64,000 nucleotides of DNA from Marsupella aquatica (taxonomy: Eukaryota > Marchantiophyta). The translations under genes and the position numbers were made by a program. Shown here piece after piece: positions 9,979-21,299 of the stretch. Where the stretch lies: contig OZ316899.1 of NCBI GenBank assembly GCA_973895155.1, positions 7,316,001-7,380,000 of the forward strand. Reading direction: 5' to 3'. The notes under the pieces were generated by a model, which was not told where the DNA came from, did no database searches, and saw only the letters and a program-made list of their open reading frames with translations. The stretch's first letter is position 1; each line of letters begins with the position of its first letter.

Positions 9979-11639
9979 CTATGGATCTAGCTCCACTACT
10001 GCTCCTTGGGGCTCAAGAGCTTTGGCTGCCCCACGTGTCAAAGCTGCTGATGCATCAATATGTGCAGTGCCACACATGAATCCCATGGTGGCAAGATCTC
10101 CATCAGCTCCATTAGATGTGGAAGGACCATGGGATGTGGAAGGACCATGGGATGTGGAAGGTCCATAGGATGTAGATGCCCCATCACCAGAAGTAGGTCT
10201 CACCAAGGAACTAGCCATGGCAGCTAGCTGTTGGTCCAATTGAGCAATCTTAGCATCCTTTGGATCTATGGTTACAGCAGGGGCAACGTCACCTCCCTGT
10301 CTCCCTGCATGTGGCATGCCACGACCACGTTCACCACCTCTACCTCCTCCTCCTCTTCCCTGATCATGTGTACGGGATCCTCCTCTCCGTAACTCAGGAT
10401 GGAGTGAGAAACACCTATCCTTGGTGTGTCCAGGAGCTCCACAATGATCACACTATCGTTGATCAGGTGTTGCTGCTTCTCTTGATCCTCTGTGATCTGG
10501 GCAATATCTTTGTGCATGATCCCCACCACAGGTCCAACATCCTGACTGCTGTCCAGCATAAGAGGGCACGGGTCTCTAGCTGGTAGACTCTCGTGCAGTA
10601 GGCTTCTCCCTCTGGCTCTTCCGTGCAATAGGCTGTGGTGTAGATGTAGATGCAGCCTTTGGTGCTTCCTTGGCAAATCCGGAAGTCACCACTTTCTCAT
10701 TCACCATATTGAGCTCAATACGCTCAGAAAGGGTAAAAACAACTGCTAATGTGGGGTCTGCATCCCTAAGCAGAGTGACATCTCTCACTCTGCGTCGCAA
10801 TTCTCTATCCAAATTGCATACCAAAACTGGACTGCCTGAGCCTCTGTCACTCCTTTGGTGACAGTGATCAATCTGCGCATACGAGTGTATGCCTCACGTA
10901 GACTCTCTCTAGTCTTGCGTTGGAACTCCTGGAGACCCTTCAACTTATCAGTTCTCACACCCTTATAGTTTTGCTTCAGTACCTCAAAGAATTCCACCAC
11001 AGGGTTAAATGTTGGTGCAACTCCAGTTCCCGTCACAATCACACTGGCAGGAGTAGCGGTGGATGCTGCTGGAGTGCTGTTGGTGGATGGAGTGTCACTT
11101 TGGCTAGTGCTGCTAGAAGAAGCAGCAGCTGTGGCAATGGGTTGGGCAGCCGCACTAGTGCCATAGGTGATGGACACGTAATTAGGCGACCAATGCTGGC
11201 TCCATGCCTCAATCTCAACCAAATGAGCCTTCCAAAACTCATGGTAGTCATCCATGGGTGGCCCCTCCAAATGCTGAAATAATCCCTTCCATGCCATGAA
11301 AGGGGTAAACAACGTGGCGTTATGCAATGTCTACATATCGCACCACGTATCAAACTCCTGGATGAAGTCATCCAGATCAATCGTGCCAACTGCACCAGAG
11401 TATCGTCGTGGACCCTTTGTAGCCTCGTACATCTCTTCCATATCCCACAACAAAGGTGCAATCACCTGATGACGAGGAGAACTGCTCACAGAGTCCTCGT
11501 CAGAATCGTTGTCTGAAGCTATGCTGCTGACTGCTACCACTGTTGCTGGCCGAAACTGCACCCCACTCCGAGTGAAACCGGTCCGTCGTCCATCGGGTAA
11601 CCCAGCAGCGCCAGAAGAATCCGTGGTGACCAACCTAAC
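9979..11639 (-). pseudogene. Gag of element A
   Basis: Gag capsid and nucleocapsid, about 85-90% identical by eye to the intact gag of element B (17671-15905). The capsid part includes DLDDFIQEFDTWCD and FQRKTRESLREAYTRMRRL. The nucleocapsid part has two zinc knuckles, CWTCGGDHAQRYC (CX2CX3HX4C) and a CX2CX4HX4C, followed by an Arg/Gly-rich segment and a Gly-Pro-Ser-Thr-Ser-His repeat. Compared with B there are four nonsense changes, all CAG to TAG (11331-11333, 10576-10578, ~10453-10455, 9979-9981), and a one-base deletion near 10815. The codon at 11633 is TTG, so the true start is upstream; see the possible mini-intron at 11640-11697. Confidence 0.88.
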
Positions 11640-11697
11640 CTAATCTATAGGCTAACCCTAAGGGCAATCTGTCCCTATCAACAACACAAGCACTCAC
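11640..11697 (-). other. Possible 58-nt leader intron, or primer-binding region, of element A
   Basis: On the minus strand ATG (11700-11698) is followed at once by GTGAGT. Fifty-eight bases later comes GATTAG, then GTT-AGG-TTG-GTC in frame with gag. Splicing would join the ATG to gag without a frame change. Element B has the same arrangement with the same length (17735-17678). Alternatively, TGGTGAGTGCTTG just after ...ACACACCA is the tRNA primer-binding site next to the LTR end. I cannot decide between these. Confidence 0.35.
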
Positions 11698-11700
11698 CAT

Positions 11701-13319
11701 GGTGTGTTGGGCATCACTCCAACATCACCAGGAGAGAAATACGTAGCACAACTAGAATGTCCGGTTGCAAACCCGGATCACTCCTATAGATCAAGCGCCC
11801 ACGCCAAACCAACATGGCGCATAAACAGGAAGCATGTGTGGAGAGGATCCAACAACAAGAAGAGGATTTATCACAACTCTCCACACCAATCAATCAGAAA
11901 TACATGAAAATAATGTGTATATAGTTCAATGTAGGGCCTTCATAATAGGCCTCAAGAATCCCGCATCAAATATTCAAGAATCCATCGCAAACTAGCTAAA
12001 ACAGAGTATCTAGATGAATTCAAAAGTGCATAACACCCCTAGGGCCTCATTCCTTGGACATCAAATGTGGAAGGAAGCATGTACAATGCACCACATAGAA
12101 ACTTGCTAATTAAGCGCATGAGAGGAGGAATAGCTTTGGGATGGGTGACCTCTCACTTGTCATTATGCACCAAATCTGCCACTCCAAAATGGCAGCACTT
12201 GCAACTACTCCTCACATACCAGCAAGCTGGCTTGCTGGCCCGCCCGCTCTTGCTCCGCCCTCACGCCCCTCATCCCGAGTAACCACGAGTTGCCTTGAAG
12301 CCTCAAAACGCCGAGATGAGCCAAAGAGTGAGCCCGCAACGCTTCGCTACGCCGAATCGAGTTTCAGCAACATTCAGATTTCCGTCTCTCAGTTTCCCTT
12401 CACAGAACGATGGACAGTCTTCGGCGCCCTGTCGAACGGGAGTTGCGGTCGGATCAGTTGCAAGCAGGTGACGGACAGTCGGCGCCTTGTCGATCGGATC
12501 CGTGAGTTGCAGCAACTTTGCAAGTCGTTTCCTTCATGAAAAATGCGGATTGGCCCTTCCACATAACCGCCGGAGCATCGGTAGATCGCCGCTTCACTTG
12601 CGCCTTATCACAGTAGTCGAAAATCAGATCTGAAGCCTTGCGGATGACTTCCACTGTCCGACGATCTGCCAACATTTGTGGAATGCTTTCCTCCACGAAA
12701 ACCAACATTCAAACTCGGCTACAACAGCAGCGTTATGTGCCCAGATCCGGTGACACAATGAGCGATCTGCGATCTTCAACGATCTGCGATCTCTCTCCTC
12801 AAAATAGCATTCGCCAATACAAATTGCAGCAGATTGAAGGACTAACGATCTACTCAATGAGATCCGAGATACCACGGATCCACGCAACAGATTGAAACGA
12901 TTTCCACAAACCGTCACCAACTCAATCAATCCGAAACAAACTTTTGTTTGCACAGTCCGCACAACAGAGTTCGCATCTGATCTTTCAATGTAATCTCCAT
13001 ACAATCGGCACAACGATCCCGGTCAACAATACCCCATCGATCCCGCACTGATTCGATCACACACGTATGTCAACCCAACGCACCTTGCACTACTCAAGGA
13101 ATCCACGTTACACAAGCGGAGCTCACAGCCACCATAGCCACACTCAAGCTCCTCTCTCTCCAAGGCTCAACATTGAAAGATGACCTTTCAATGCCTCACA
13201 AGTGAGAAGTACCCTCTCACACAAACCTGACGGAACCTTATTGGCTCCAATAGCACTCATACCAACGTACATACTCTAATAGCACGATATACTACTACAC
13301 TACTCAGAATGGTGTGACA
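11701..13319 (-). repeat. LTR of element A (5' LTR; truncated at 13319)
   Basis: The stretch from the gag leader to 13319 has no ORF of note. Its outer part matches the left LTR (1-192). The gag-side boundary is not fixed, because the matching end of the other LTR is off the window; I place it between about 11700 and 11750. The segment matching 193-330 is missing because LINE sequence begins at 13320. The full LTR would be about 1.7 kb. Weaker similarity to the element B LTR is visible, for example TTTGCACAGTCCGCACAACA at ~12948 and ~18893. Confidence 0.75.
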
Positions 13320-15733
13320 CCTCAGATGCTCCCACCACCCTGCTAGTCTTTGCCATTCCCCCCGTGCTTCTTGCCACAGATCCTGTATACACCTGATGCC
13401 CAGTCTCCCACAGAGCACTGTAGTAGAAGCCATATCCTCATTACTCCAAGATTGAAATCCTTTCAGGCATCTGATCACGTCCCCTACCGACCATCGGCCC
13501 GGTATCTTATCAGTTGGACAAAAGATCAGATTAGCCCGCAGCAGTGCCCAAGCCTTCCAGAGCCCTCCCGTGTAAGTGAGACCATGGAGCGCCCCAGGAC
13601 TACAAAGCAACATCTTGTCCCTAAAGGAGTAGTTGTTCCTACGCACAACCTTGTAGTTTGCCCAACCAAGCAATTTTAAATTCTCTACAAACATACCGGC
13701 CCATTTCGTTCCAGGCGAATCAATCGCTCATGTAAACCACTTTGCCAGCAGAGCGTCAGAGTGACTCTTGAAGTCTTTGATCCCCAGCCCCCCCTCAGCC
13801 TGTGGCCGGGTCATCCTGCCCCAAGACACCAGTGGTATTCTCCGCCCCCCTCCACGTTGTATCCCCATAGGAAGTCCCTACACAGCGCTGTCATTTTCCT
13901 GTCCAATCCATGAGATGCTTTAAGAAACATCGAGTGATATATCGGAATTGCCTGTAGGATGTGCCTCACCACCAGAGTTCTTCCAGTGAATGAGAGTAAC
14001 CTATTTGCCCATGAGGATAATCGCTGCCCTATTTTGTCAAGTACAAAGCTGCATTGTTCCACCTTCAAATCCACCCCCAATGGGGCCCCGAGGTATTTCT
14101 GTAGCTCTCCTTGTTTGCTGATCACACATCCCGTGTCCCGAAGCCAACCCGGGATGTTACCAAGAACCAGAGGGATCACAATCGACTTCTTCAAGTTGAG
14201 TCGGGCCCCAGTGGCAGCTTCATAGCACTCAATCACTGCAGTGACCTGATGAAAATTTCTCTCCGTTGCAGGGGTAAACATCCCCAATCATCCGCAAAAA
14301 AATGGTAGCAGATCGTAAGTATCTCTGAAACCTGTATCCCTGCAAGTCTACCAGCTGCTAATTTGGCATCCATAAAGTCCATTAATGGTTGCGTGAAAAT
14401 AACAAACAGGTGTGGCGACAGAGGGCATCCCTGCCAGACTCCCCGTTTGAGTTCTATCTCCGTTGATAGCATTCCATTCAAGTAGGCTCTTGACGTTGCA
14501 TGTTTTGAGTAGTGACTGTACTAATTTAATAAAATTGCTGCTAATTCCTAGCAGCTGCATTGTCTCCCAGATGTAATTGTGATCTACTCTGTCAAATGCC
14601 TTCTCAAAATCCAGCTTTAGAAAGAGTGCCTCATACTTCCTGCTTTTCAGCCAATCAAATGTTAACCATGCCAACGAAATATTTTCCAGTATGTTTCTCC
14701 CTGGGATAAATCCCGTCTGCTACGGGCTTATTAGCTATGGCAGAACTCTAATCAATTTGCGTGCCAATATCTTTGCAATCAGCTTATAAATGGTGTTTAG
14801 CATGGTTAGCGGTCTCCAGTCTTTCAGCATTCTCTTGTCAGCCTTCTTGGGGATGAATTTAATTGTCCCCTCTTTTACCCCACTTGCCAGCTTCCCCGTC
14901 AGCCAGAATTCTTGTACCATGGCTACTAAATCCTCTTTCATGAACCCCCAGCACGCCTGGTAAACTTCCACTGAAAGTCCATCCGGTCCAGGTGCCTTAT
15001 CCTTGGGGAGCAGCCACAATACTTCCTTGATTTCCTTGATGGTTGGCAGCCCCTCAAGCATCCCAATCTCCCATGCTGATAAGGCTGCCCGAGTATGCTC
15101 TAGCAATCTGCTTTGTTCCTTTAGAATGTTCCTCCTCTCTTGATTCGTGGGATCTCCCGGGGCATACAATTCCAAGCACGTCTGTTCGACCTCTCTCAGT
15201 ATCATCCCTGCTTCTCTAATTTCACTCCCCCCATCTAGCAGCAAGCACTTCATCGCCTCGCGTTCCCTCTTGGCCCTCACTGTTGCAAAGTAAAACCGAG
15301 AGGGTTCCTCCCCCTCCCCCAACCACTTAATCCTTGCCAGCCGTCTGCCTTTGTGTGCCTCCTATAATTCAGCCGCATGGAGTAAGTCTTCCACCTCTAT
15401 ATATTCCCTTAGTTCATTTCCGGAGCATTCTTCCATATTTGCCACCTTTAGCACTCGTAATTGGTTTCGTAGTAGCAGCATCGCTTCCTCACTCTTCTTT
15501 GGTGAATCCTGCCGCTCCTTGTATGCCCTTCTCAGATTTTGACTAGCCTTATCAAATGCCAAAATTGGATCAGCCTCTCCCCTTTTCCTTCGTTCCATGC
15601 TACTTTCAGTACCTCAACCGTGCCTTCCATCAACACTAGTGTCGGGTTAGCCTTAAAAAGTGTAATCCGTTTCAGAGGGCTTTCCTCCCCACCATTCCCA
15701 TTCATTTGCATGCAGACCACCACCGGATCATGA
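13320..15733 (-). mobile_element. LINE fragment 1 (plant L1-type RT, truncated at both ends)
   Basis: Minus-strand non-LTR retrotransposon piece. From 15733 it holds the end of the endonuclease region, then a Lys/Glu-rich linker, the RT start (KDKAPGPDGLSVEVYQACWG, ~15000), TIKFIPKKADKRMLKDWRPL, FLKLDFEKAFDRVDH (~14610, first catalytic Asp), GVWQGCPLSPHLFVIF (~14430), a FADD box in place of YADD (~14290), KYLGAPLG, and the start of the C-terminal region up to ~13320. Several stops and frameshifts break it (ORF pieces 15598-15362, 15322-14735, 14674-14348, 14481-14233, 14287-13811, 13694-13257). There is no poly-A tail at the 13320 junction: the LINE reading frame runs directly into the LTR. 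It is the same family as the LINE at 58804-62735. Confidence 0.85.
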
Positions 15734-15912
15734 GCTGCTTCTGCATGGAAAGCAACCACTGGAGTGTCCTCACAGAGTGTAACTGCCAATCTGAACACTT
15801 CTGCAGGACCAACTCCCAAGTTCAGCATGTCTATCGCTGAAAATAATGGGGTGCGTACTATGGCAGTAGCCGCCCCCAGCAGGGTACCTATCATCCCTAC
15901 TACATCATTCAC
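15734..15912 (-). pseudogene. Protease N-terminal fragment of element B fused to LINE sequence
   Basis: About 60 codons match element A (GTLLGAAT..VRTPLFSA.DMLNLGVGP). The open frame passes straight into LINE-derived codons at 15733 (AEAAH|DPVVV) and runs to 15532. A four-base insertion near 15905 shifts it relative to gag. The Ala-to-Val and Thr-to-Ile differences from A are C-to-T changes. Confidence 0.75.
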
Positions 15913-17677
15913 TACCTGATTCTGCCAACTTACCCACGCCAGGGTTTGTCCGAACCGGGTTCATAGAGGCAATATGAACTGTCTCTGACAATGTGGATTG
16001 AGGAAGCTTTGTCTGCCAACATGCATCCCCCCTCTGTGGATCTAGCTCCACTATTGCTCCTTGGGGCTCAAGAGCTTTGGCTGCCCCACGTGTCAAAGCT
16101 GCTGATGCATCAATATGTGCAGTGCCACACATGAATCCCATGGTGGCAAGGTCTCCATCATCTCCATAAGATGTGGAAGGACCATGGGATGTGGAAGGTC
16201 CATAGGATGTAAATGCCCCATCACCAGAAGTAGGTCTCACCTGGGAACTAGCCATGGCAGCTTTTTGTTGCTCCAATTGAGCAATCTTAGCATCCTTTGG
16301 ATCTATGGTTATAGTAGGGGCAACGTCACCTCCCTGTCTCCTTGCATGTGGCATGCCACGACCACGTCCACCACCTCTACCTCCTCCTCCTCTTCCCTGA
16401 TCATGTGTACGGGATCCTCCTCTCCGTAACTCAAGATGGAGTGAGAAACACCTATCCTTGGTGTGTCCAAGAGCTCCACAGTGATCACACTGTCGCTGAT
16501 CAGGCGCTGATGCTCCCCCTGATCCTCTATGATCTGGGCAATATCTCTGTGCATGATCCCCACCACAGGTCCAACATCCTGACTGCTGTCCAGCATAAGA
16601 GGGCACAGGTCTCTGGCTGGTAGACTCTCGTGCAGTAGGCTTCTCCCTCTGGCTCTTCCGTGCAATAGGCTGTGGTGTGGATGTAGATGCAGCCTTTGGT
16701 GCTTCCTTGGCAAATCCGGAAGTCACCACCTTCTCATTCACCATATTGAGCTCAATACGCTCAGAAAGGGTAAAAACAACTGCTAATGTGGGATATGCAT
16801 CCTTAAGAAGGGTGACATCTCTCACTCTGCATTGCAATTCTCTATCCAAAATTGCATACCAAAACTGGACTGCTTGAGCCTCTATCACTCCCTTGGTGAC
16901 AGTGATCAATCTGCGCATACGAGTGTATGCCTCACGTAGACTCTCTCTAGTCTTGCGTTGGAACTCCTGGAGACCCTTCAACTTATCAGTTCTCACACCC
17001 TGATAGTTCTGCTTCAGTACCTCAAAGAATTCCACCATAAGGTTAAATGTTGGCGCAACTCCAGTTCCTGTCACAATCACACCGGCAGGAGTAGCGGTGG
17101 ATGCTGCTGGAGTGCTGTTGGTGGATGGAGTGTCACTTTGGCTAGTGCTGCTAGAAGAAGCAGCAGCTGTGGCAATGGGTTGGGTAGCCGCACTAGTGCC
17201 ATAGGTGATGGACACGTAATTAGGCGACCAATGCTGGCTCCATGCCTCAATCTCAACCAAATGAGCCTTCCAAAACTCATGGTAGTCATCCATGGGTGGC
17301 CCCTCCAAATGCTGAAATAATCCCTTCCATGCCATGGAAGGGGTAAACAACGTGGCGTTACGCAATGTCTGCATATCGCACCACGTATCAAACTCCTGGA
17401 TGAAGTCATCCAGATCAATTGTGCCAACTGCACCAGAGTATCGTCGTGGGCCCTTCGTAGCCCCGTACATCTCGTCCATATCCCACAACAAAGGTGCAAC
17501 CACCTGATGACGAGGAGAACTGGTCATTGAGTCCTCGTCGGAATCACTGTCTGAAGCTGCACTACTGACTGCAACCAATTTCACTGGCCGAAACTGCGCC
17601 CCACTCCGAGTGAAACCGGTCCGTCGTCCATTGGGTAACCCAGCAGTGCCAAAAGAATCCGTGGTGACCAACCTAAC
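15905..17677 (-). CDS. Gag of element B (intact)
   Basis: A 588-codon uninterrupted gag. The N-terminal Gly/Ser-rich leader is followed by the capsid region (YSGAVGTIDLDDFIQEFDTW near residue 85; LREAYTRMRRLITVTKGV near 250), then a basic linker. The nucleocapsid has two zinc knuckles: CWTCGGDHAQRYC (CX2CX3HX4C) and CDHCGALGHTKDRC (CX2CX4HX4C). An Arg/Gly-rich stretch and a Ser/Thr/His repeat follow. Gag packages the element RNA in cytoplasmic particles. The codon at 17671 is TTG. If the 58-base leader intron (17735-17678) is real, translation begins at the ATG at 17738. It serves as the reference that shows which residues were lost in gag A. Confidence 0.85.
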   Translation of the reverse strand, partial: VRLVTTDSFGTAGLPNGRRTGFTRSGAQFRPVKLVAVSSAASDSDSDEDSMTSSPRHQVVAPLLWDMDEMYGATKGPRRYSGAVGTIDLDDFIQEFDTWCDMQTLRNATLFTPSMAWKGLFQHLEGPPMDDYHEFWKAHLVEIEAWSQHWSPNYVSITYGTSAATQPIATAAASSSSTSQSDTPSTNSTPAASTATPAGVIVTGTGVAPTFNLMVEFFEVLKQNYQGVRTDKLKGLQEFQRKTRESLREAYTRMRRLITVTKGVIEAQAVQFWYAILDRELQCRVRDVTLLKDAYPTLAVVFTLSERIELNMVNEKVVTSGFAKEAPKAASTSTPQPIARKSQREKPTARESTSQRPVPSYAGQQSGCWTCGGDHAQRYCPDHRGSGGASAPDQRQCDHCGALGHTKDRCFSLHLELRRGGSRTHDQGRGGGGRGGGRGRGMPHARRQGGDVAPTITIDPKDAKIAQLEQQKAAMASSQVRPTSGDGAFTSYGPSTSHGPSTSYGDDGDLATMGFMCGTAHIDASAALTRGAAKALEPQGAIVELDPQRGDACWQTKLPQSTLSETVHIASMNPVRTNPGVGKLAESGSE

Positions 17678-17739
17678 CTAATCTATATGCTAACCCTAAG
17701 GGCAATCTGTCCCTGTCAGCAACACAAACACTCACCATG

Positions 17740-19015
17740 GTGTGTTGGGCATCAGTCCAACACCACCAGGAGAAAAATATGTAGCACAACTAGAATGTCC
17801 GGTTGCAAACCCGGATCACTCCTATAGAATCATGCGCCCACGCCAAACTAACATGGCGCATAAACAGGAAGCATGTGTGGAGAGGATCCAGAAACAAAAA
17901 TGGATACCATTCAACTCTCCACACAAAAGCAAATGCAAATCAATATGACAATGTGCAAAGGTTCAGGGAAGAGCCTTCATAATAGGCTTCACAATGGCAC
18001 TCCAATGTTGTAGATGAGAATCAAGGCAAAATTGGTTCAATCTATGACTCTAGATGGACTCAAAAGTATCAAAAACCCTAAAATAGCCTCTGATTTGGCC
18101 TAGAATAGGCCTCTAAACAAATCAGGAAGTGTATAAAGCCCTCTGGCGCTTGAATCTAAACAACAAGTTGTGAAAGCTTGTGTGTGCACAAGGTGGGATG
18201 AGAATTTGCCAGTTAAGCGCTTGTGGCTGGGAATAGCCCCGGGATTGGTGACCTCGCGCTTCACCTTGCGCTCGCGACTCGGAATAGCCCTCATGCCTCC
18301 CCTCGCGCTCACCGCCCGGAATAGCCCCGGGATGGGTGCCCTCGACCTCGCGCCTGCCTGCGCTCGTGATGGGTGACTTTGCGCTCGCGGTTGGGAGCAC
18401 TTTCGGGATGGGTGACCTTGCGCGCCTCACACCTGACCCCAAAAATGACTACTTCCTTCACAAAAAGCTCTCAAAAACTGTCGATTTCCTTCACAAAAAG
18501 TTGTCGACCACCAGGAACCCAAAAATTGTCAAAAGCTCTTTTCTTTTCTTCCCCAAAAATGGAACAAACATCGACCAAACGATATGCAGATTCACATCTA
18601 CAGAGCAGCCCACTACATGCACAAATCCTTATCAAAGAGCTCACAATAATCACCCAATCAACTTATCAAAGGCTTCACAATGATCGGACGGCACCACCGA
18701 TCTGCTTGAGAACTCTGTCCAAAAACCGTCAACAGCAGAGCTTCAAAACTCGGATCTCCCACTTCAGATCCGTTACCAACAACCAACCAAGATGCCAACG
18801 ATCTATTCAATACGATCCAAGCTACCACGGATCCACACAACGATTTCCCCAAACCGTCGCCAACTCAATCAACACATACGAACTTCTGTTTGCACAGTCC
18901 GCACAACAGAGTTCGCATCTGATCTTTCAATGTAATCTCCACAATCAATCGGCACAACAATCGACGCCAACAATACGCACTCAATCCCGTCCGATCCGAT
19001 CATACACATCTTTGA
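17740..19015 (-). repeat. LTR of element B
   Basis: Non-coding and alignable in patches with the element A LTR: the leader next to gag (GTGTTGGGCATCA), the GCATGTGTGGAGAGGATCC stretch, GGGATTGGTGACCTC against GGGATGGGTGACCTC, and the block at ~18890-18945. Divergence from the A LTR is much greater than between the two A LTR ends, so B is older or from another subfamily. The segment 18230-18430 is GC-rich, with repeated GGAATAGCC and GGGTGAC words. Confidence 0.65.
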
Positions 19016-19039
19016 GTCATGAGCTCCACAGATTGAGCC

Positions 19040-21050
19040 CAACAAAAAGCGTCTAACCGCTCTTGCTTTTTGTTAACCTTACCATCCCAGAAGATATTCC
19101 TAATAGAAGTCCACCCTGCTTGTGCGTTATCAGCTATAAAGCCATGGAATTGAAGGAATTCAATGAGCCTGACAAACCCTCTTACATACTCTCCAAGCAG
19201 TTTCAAGAGCCACAGTATTTTTGATTGTAACTCGTAGATGAAAATGGTGGAGAGGGCTCGGGGGCCTCAATCCAAAGGGTGTCCCATATCACGCTCGAAG
19301 TTTTGGGGGAATAAACACCCTAAAAGTTAAGTCAATAAAGTTTTCTTTAGGAATTCTTTTACCCCTAACTTAATGAAATATTCCAAGAATATTCTCATAT
19401 TTGATTTTTAAAAACCCTATGATTCTTATAATTGTCAAAATTGGATTAAAATAACCCTAATGTTCTTCAACAAAGATTAAAAAGTATTTCACTAAACCCA
19501 ATAAAAAACCCTATACTTATTCGCGCATGATGGGTTGGAAGAAAAGAAGTGAGGACCCCGGGGGAGAGGGCTTGCAATTTATGATAGTACACATGCACCG
19601 ACATAGGCAACCAGTCCTCTTCACTCCTATGCATTACATCGGACATGACCCAACAGTCTCCAAGATCCCCCCTGGGTTGCATGCGTCAAATGAGTTCCAA
19701 TGAATCCAGATCTTGGTCCATCAATACTCATCTTGAAAATATGTGGGTGCTCTTTCGTTCCCAAATTTTGTCCTGGGAAGAGTACACTCTGTACAAATGA
19801 GAAGATTTTTTCGTTTTGTAGCTCAAGTATCTGAGAAATATTGGACTCCTTATGCTGGTACTTCTTCAAACTTCTCACCAGCTTTCGGATGGTTGATCCG
19901 TCATTCAAGATTCCCAAAGTCTCATCGAAATACTGCACTTCTTGTTGTGTGAGTGTTGTTCAACATGATTTTTGAACATCTCCTTCAAAGCACGGACAGT
20001 CTCACGCTTTAGATCAGTGGGTGTTGCAGTTGGTGTCTTTATGGCAGCCTTTGCAAACAAGCTTTCAAGCAATGCCCGTCGTTGCCAATTTTGCGTATAT
20101 TTAGGAGGGTGGGTATGATTTCCGTGATGTATTGCCCCCCGAGACATGTGAATATATTCGTCTCTAGGTGTGTTTGGGCTAGGATTGATGTACCACATAA
20201 CTGCAGGACAAGATCTGATACAAACAGGAGACTGGTGGCAACATGAACAGACCATACTCTCAGTGGGAACCCTTTTTCCTGGCGGGAATGGTTTTTGGGT
20301 CCCCTTAATTACGTCCCACTCGACTGCGTTCTCCCCATCTTTCTCCGTTCAAAGACCACATCTTGGATTGTTGCAAACAAGAGACCCGACGCATCGGACC
20401 GACCCAATCTTGTACATGTGCTTACGGCCATCAAATTATGGGCCAATTTGGGCAGTTGTCTCAGTCATCTTTCCCCAAATGTAGCAGTCAGACTTGCGGT
20501 CCATGCCTTTCAAAAAAGTGCCCTTACAATGCTCACCAGTGTAGGGTGGGAATTCGTAAACATGATCTCCATCGTACAATTGAGGCAATTCAATGATTTG
20601 CTCAAAATCTTGCTTCCACAAGATTGTCTTCGCAAGATTGACAAAATTGCTGCTTCCTGAACCTTTGAGGATGGCAGAAATTACACTGATGAGGAAGTTA
20701 TCAAGCTGGATACCAGGCCAACCATGATAGTGATTGATGTCCCGAGACGTCTTTGCTTCCTGTTTGGAAGGTTTCTCATCATCTTGACCTCCCAAAAATG
20801 TCTTGGATTCCATAGGAAACTTGTGGAGACTATATGAAGCTCCGTATTTGAGGAGCCAAATTTTTGCGTCTCCGAGACCCTCAAAGTCTGCAACAAATTC
20901 ATCACGGTGATGGATTGAGAATTGTGTAGAGGTCAGGCCAAATCGCGTGGCGACCTCCTGGTGGAGTGTTCTTCGAAACGTTGTCCCAGGAACTTGAGGA
21001 AACAAAAGTGACTCCTCCCTTTCTCGACAAATGATCCGAACCCCATTCAT
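19040..21050 (-). pseudogene. Decayed transposase-like gene with GCM/FLYWCH-like Cys/His finger
   Basis: A minus-strand coding relic. From 21050 to 19905 one frame holds, interrupted by stops at 20436 and ~20355. It contains a Cys/His cluster: CVGSLVCNNPRCG, then CSCCHQSPVCIRSCPAVMWYI, and a terminal IHHGNHTHPPK. This spacing recalls the WRKY/GCM/FLYWCH zinc-binding folds at the N-terminus of Mutator-like and related transposases. A second frame (19938-19627, 19206-19000) has SIDGPRSGFIG and ADNAQAGWTSIRNIFWDG followed by CWAQSVE, which looks like the inter-catalytic part of a DDE transposase (often FHW.QS). The 19040 end abuts the element B LTR. The superfamily is not resolved. Confidence 0.5.
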
Positions 21051-21299
21051 CGGAACGGACTTTTCAGAAATAGTCCACCTGACATTGGTCGTGGTCGCTT
21101 TTAGTTCAATGTAAATGTCCAGAATATGCCGTACTTATTAACTATTTTCATGACTCTGTGTTGGATTTTGCACAGAGTTGATCGGACAAGGTACGATCTT
21201 TACTCAAGAAAGGACACTCTATTTGAGCAAATATGACTAATATCATCGAAAACAAAAATAAAGGTCAGATTTAGGTCTCCTAACGTAAAGTTTGATATG
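21051..21299. other. Short AT-rich stretch without a recognisable gene
   Basis: Lies between the transposase-like relic and the degenerate repeat array. Together with the arrays it separates two divergently oriented coding regions (minus to the left, plus to the right). It contains no ORF of note. Confidence 0.5.

Larger units (their letters stand above)
1..13319 (-). mobile_element. Ty3/gypsy retrotransposon 'A' with DNA methyltransferase and PHD finger
   Basis: Minus-strand LTR retrotransposon. Reading from high to low coordinates it has LTR, gag, aspartic protease, C5 cytosine methyltransferase, RT, RNase H, integrase, PHD finger, purine tract and the second LTR, which runs off the window. 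Gag from 10824, protease and methyltransferase down to 7912 share one frame, broken only by stop codons. After a one-base shift near 7915 the frame continues across the inserted C element (removing C plus one copy of its 5-bp target duplication) into RT. The modules therefore belonged to one polyprotein. About 192 bp of the two LTRs can be compared (1-192 and 13128-13319) and differ at a single C/T site, which suggests recent insertion. The coding region nevertheless has many stops and three frameshifts, so this copy is not autonomous. Confidence 0.92.
15734..19015 (-). mobile_element. Ty3/gypsy element 'B' (5' part: LTR, gag, protease start)
   Basis: A second member of the element A family, oriented the same way. 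It keeps an LTR (about 17740-19015), an intact gag and the first ~60 codons of the protease region. At 15733 it stops abruptly inside the sequence matching element A position ~9683 and continues as LINE sequence. Its methyltransferase, RT and integrase are absent from the window. The LTR similarity fades at about 19015-19035, where the next unit begins. Confidence 0.8.

Noticed and set aside
11755-11830. tRNA gene remnant (CCGGGTTTGCAACCGG stem-like sequence on the minus strand)
   Set aside because: Only one arm-like hairpin is present; no cloverleaf or promoter boxes can be completed.
15334-15546. Plus-strand ORFs over the LINE 1 linker
   Set aside because: Antisense shadows of the LINE coding strand with no conserved features.
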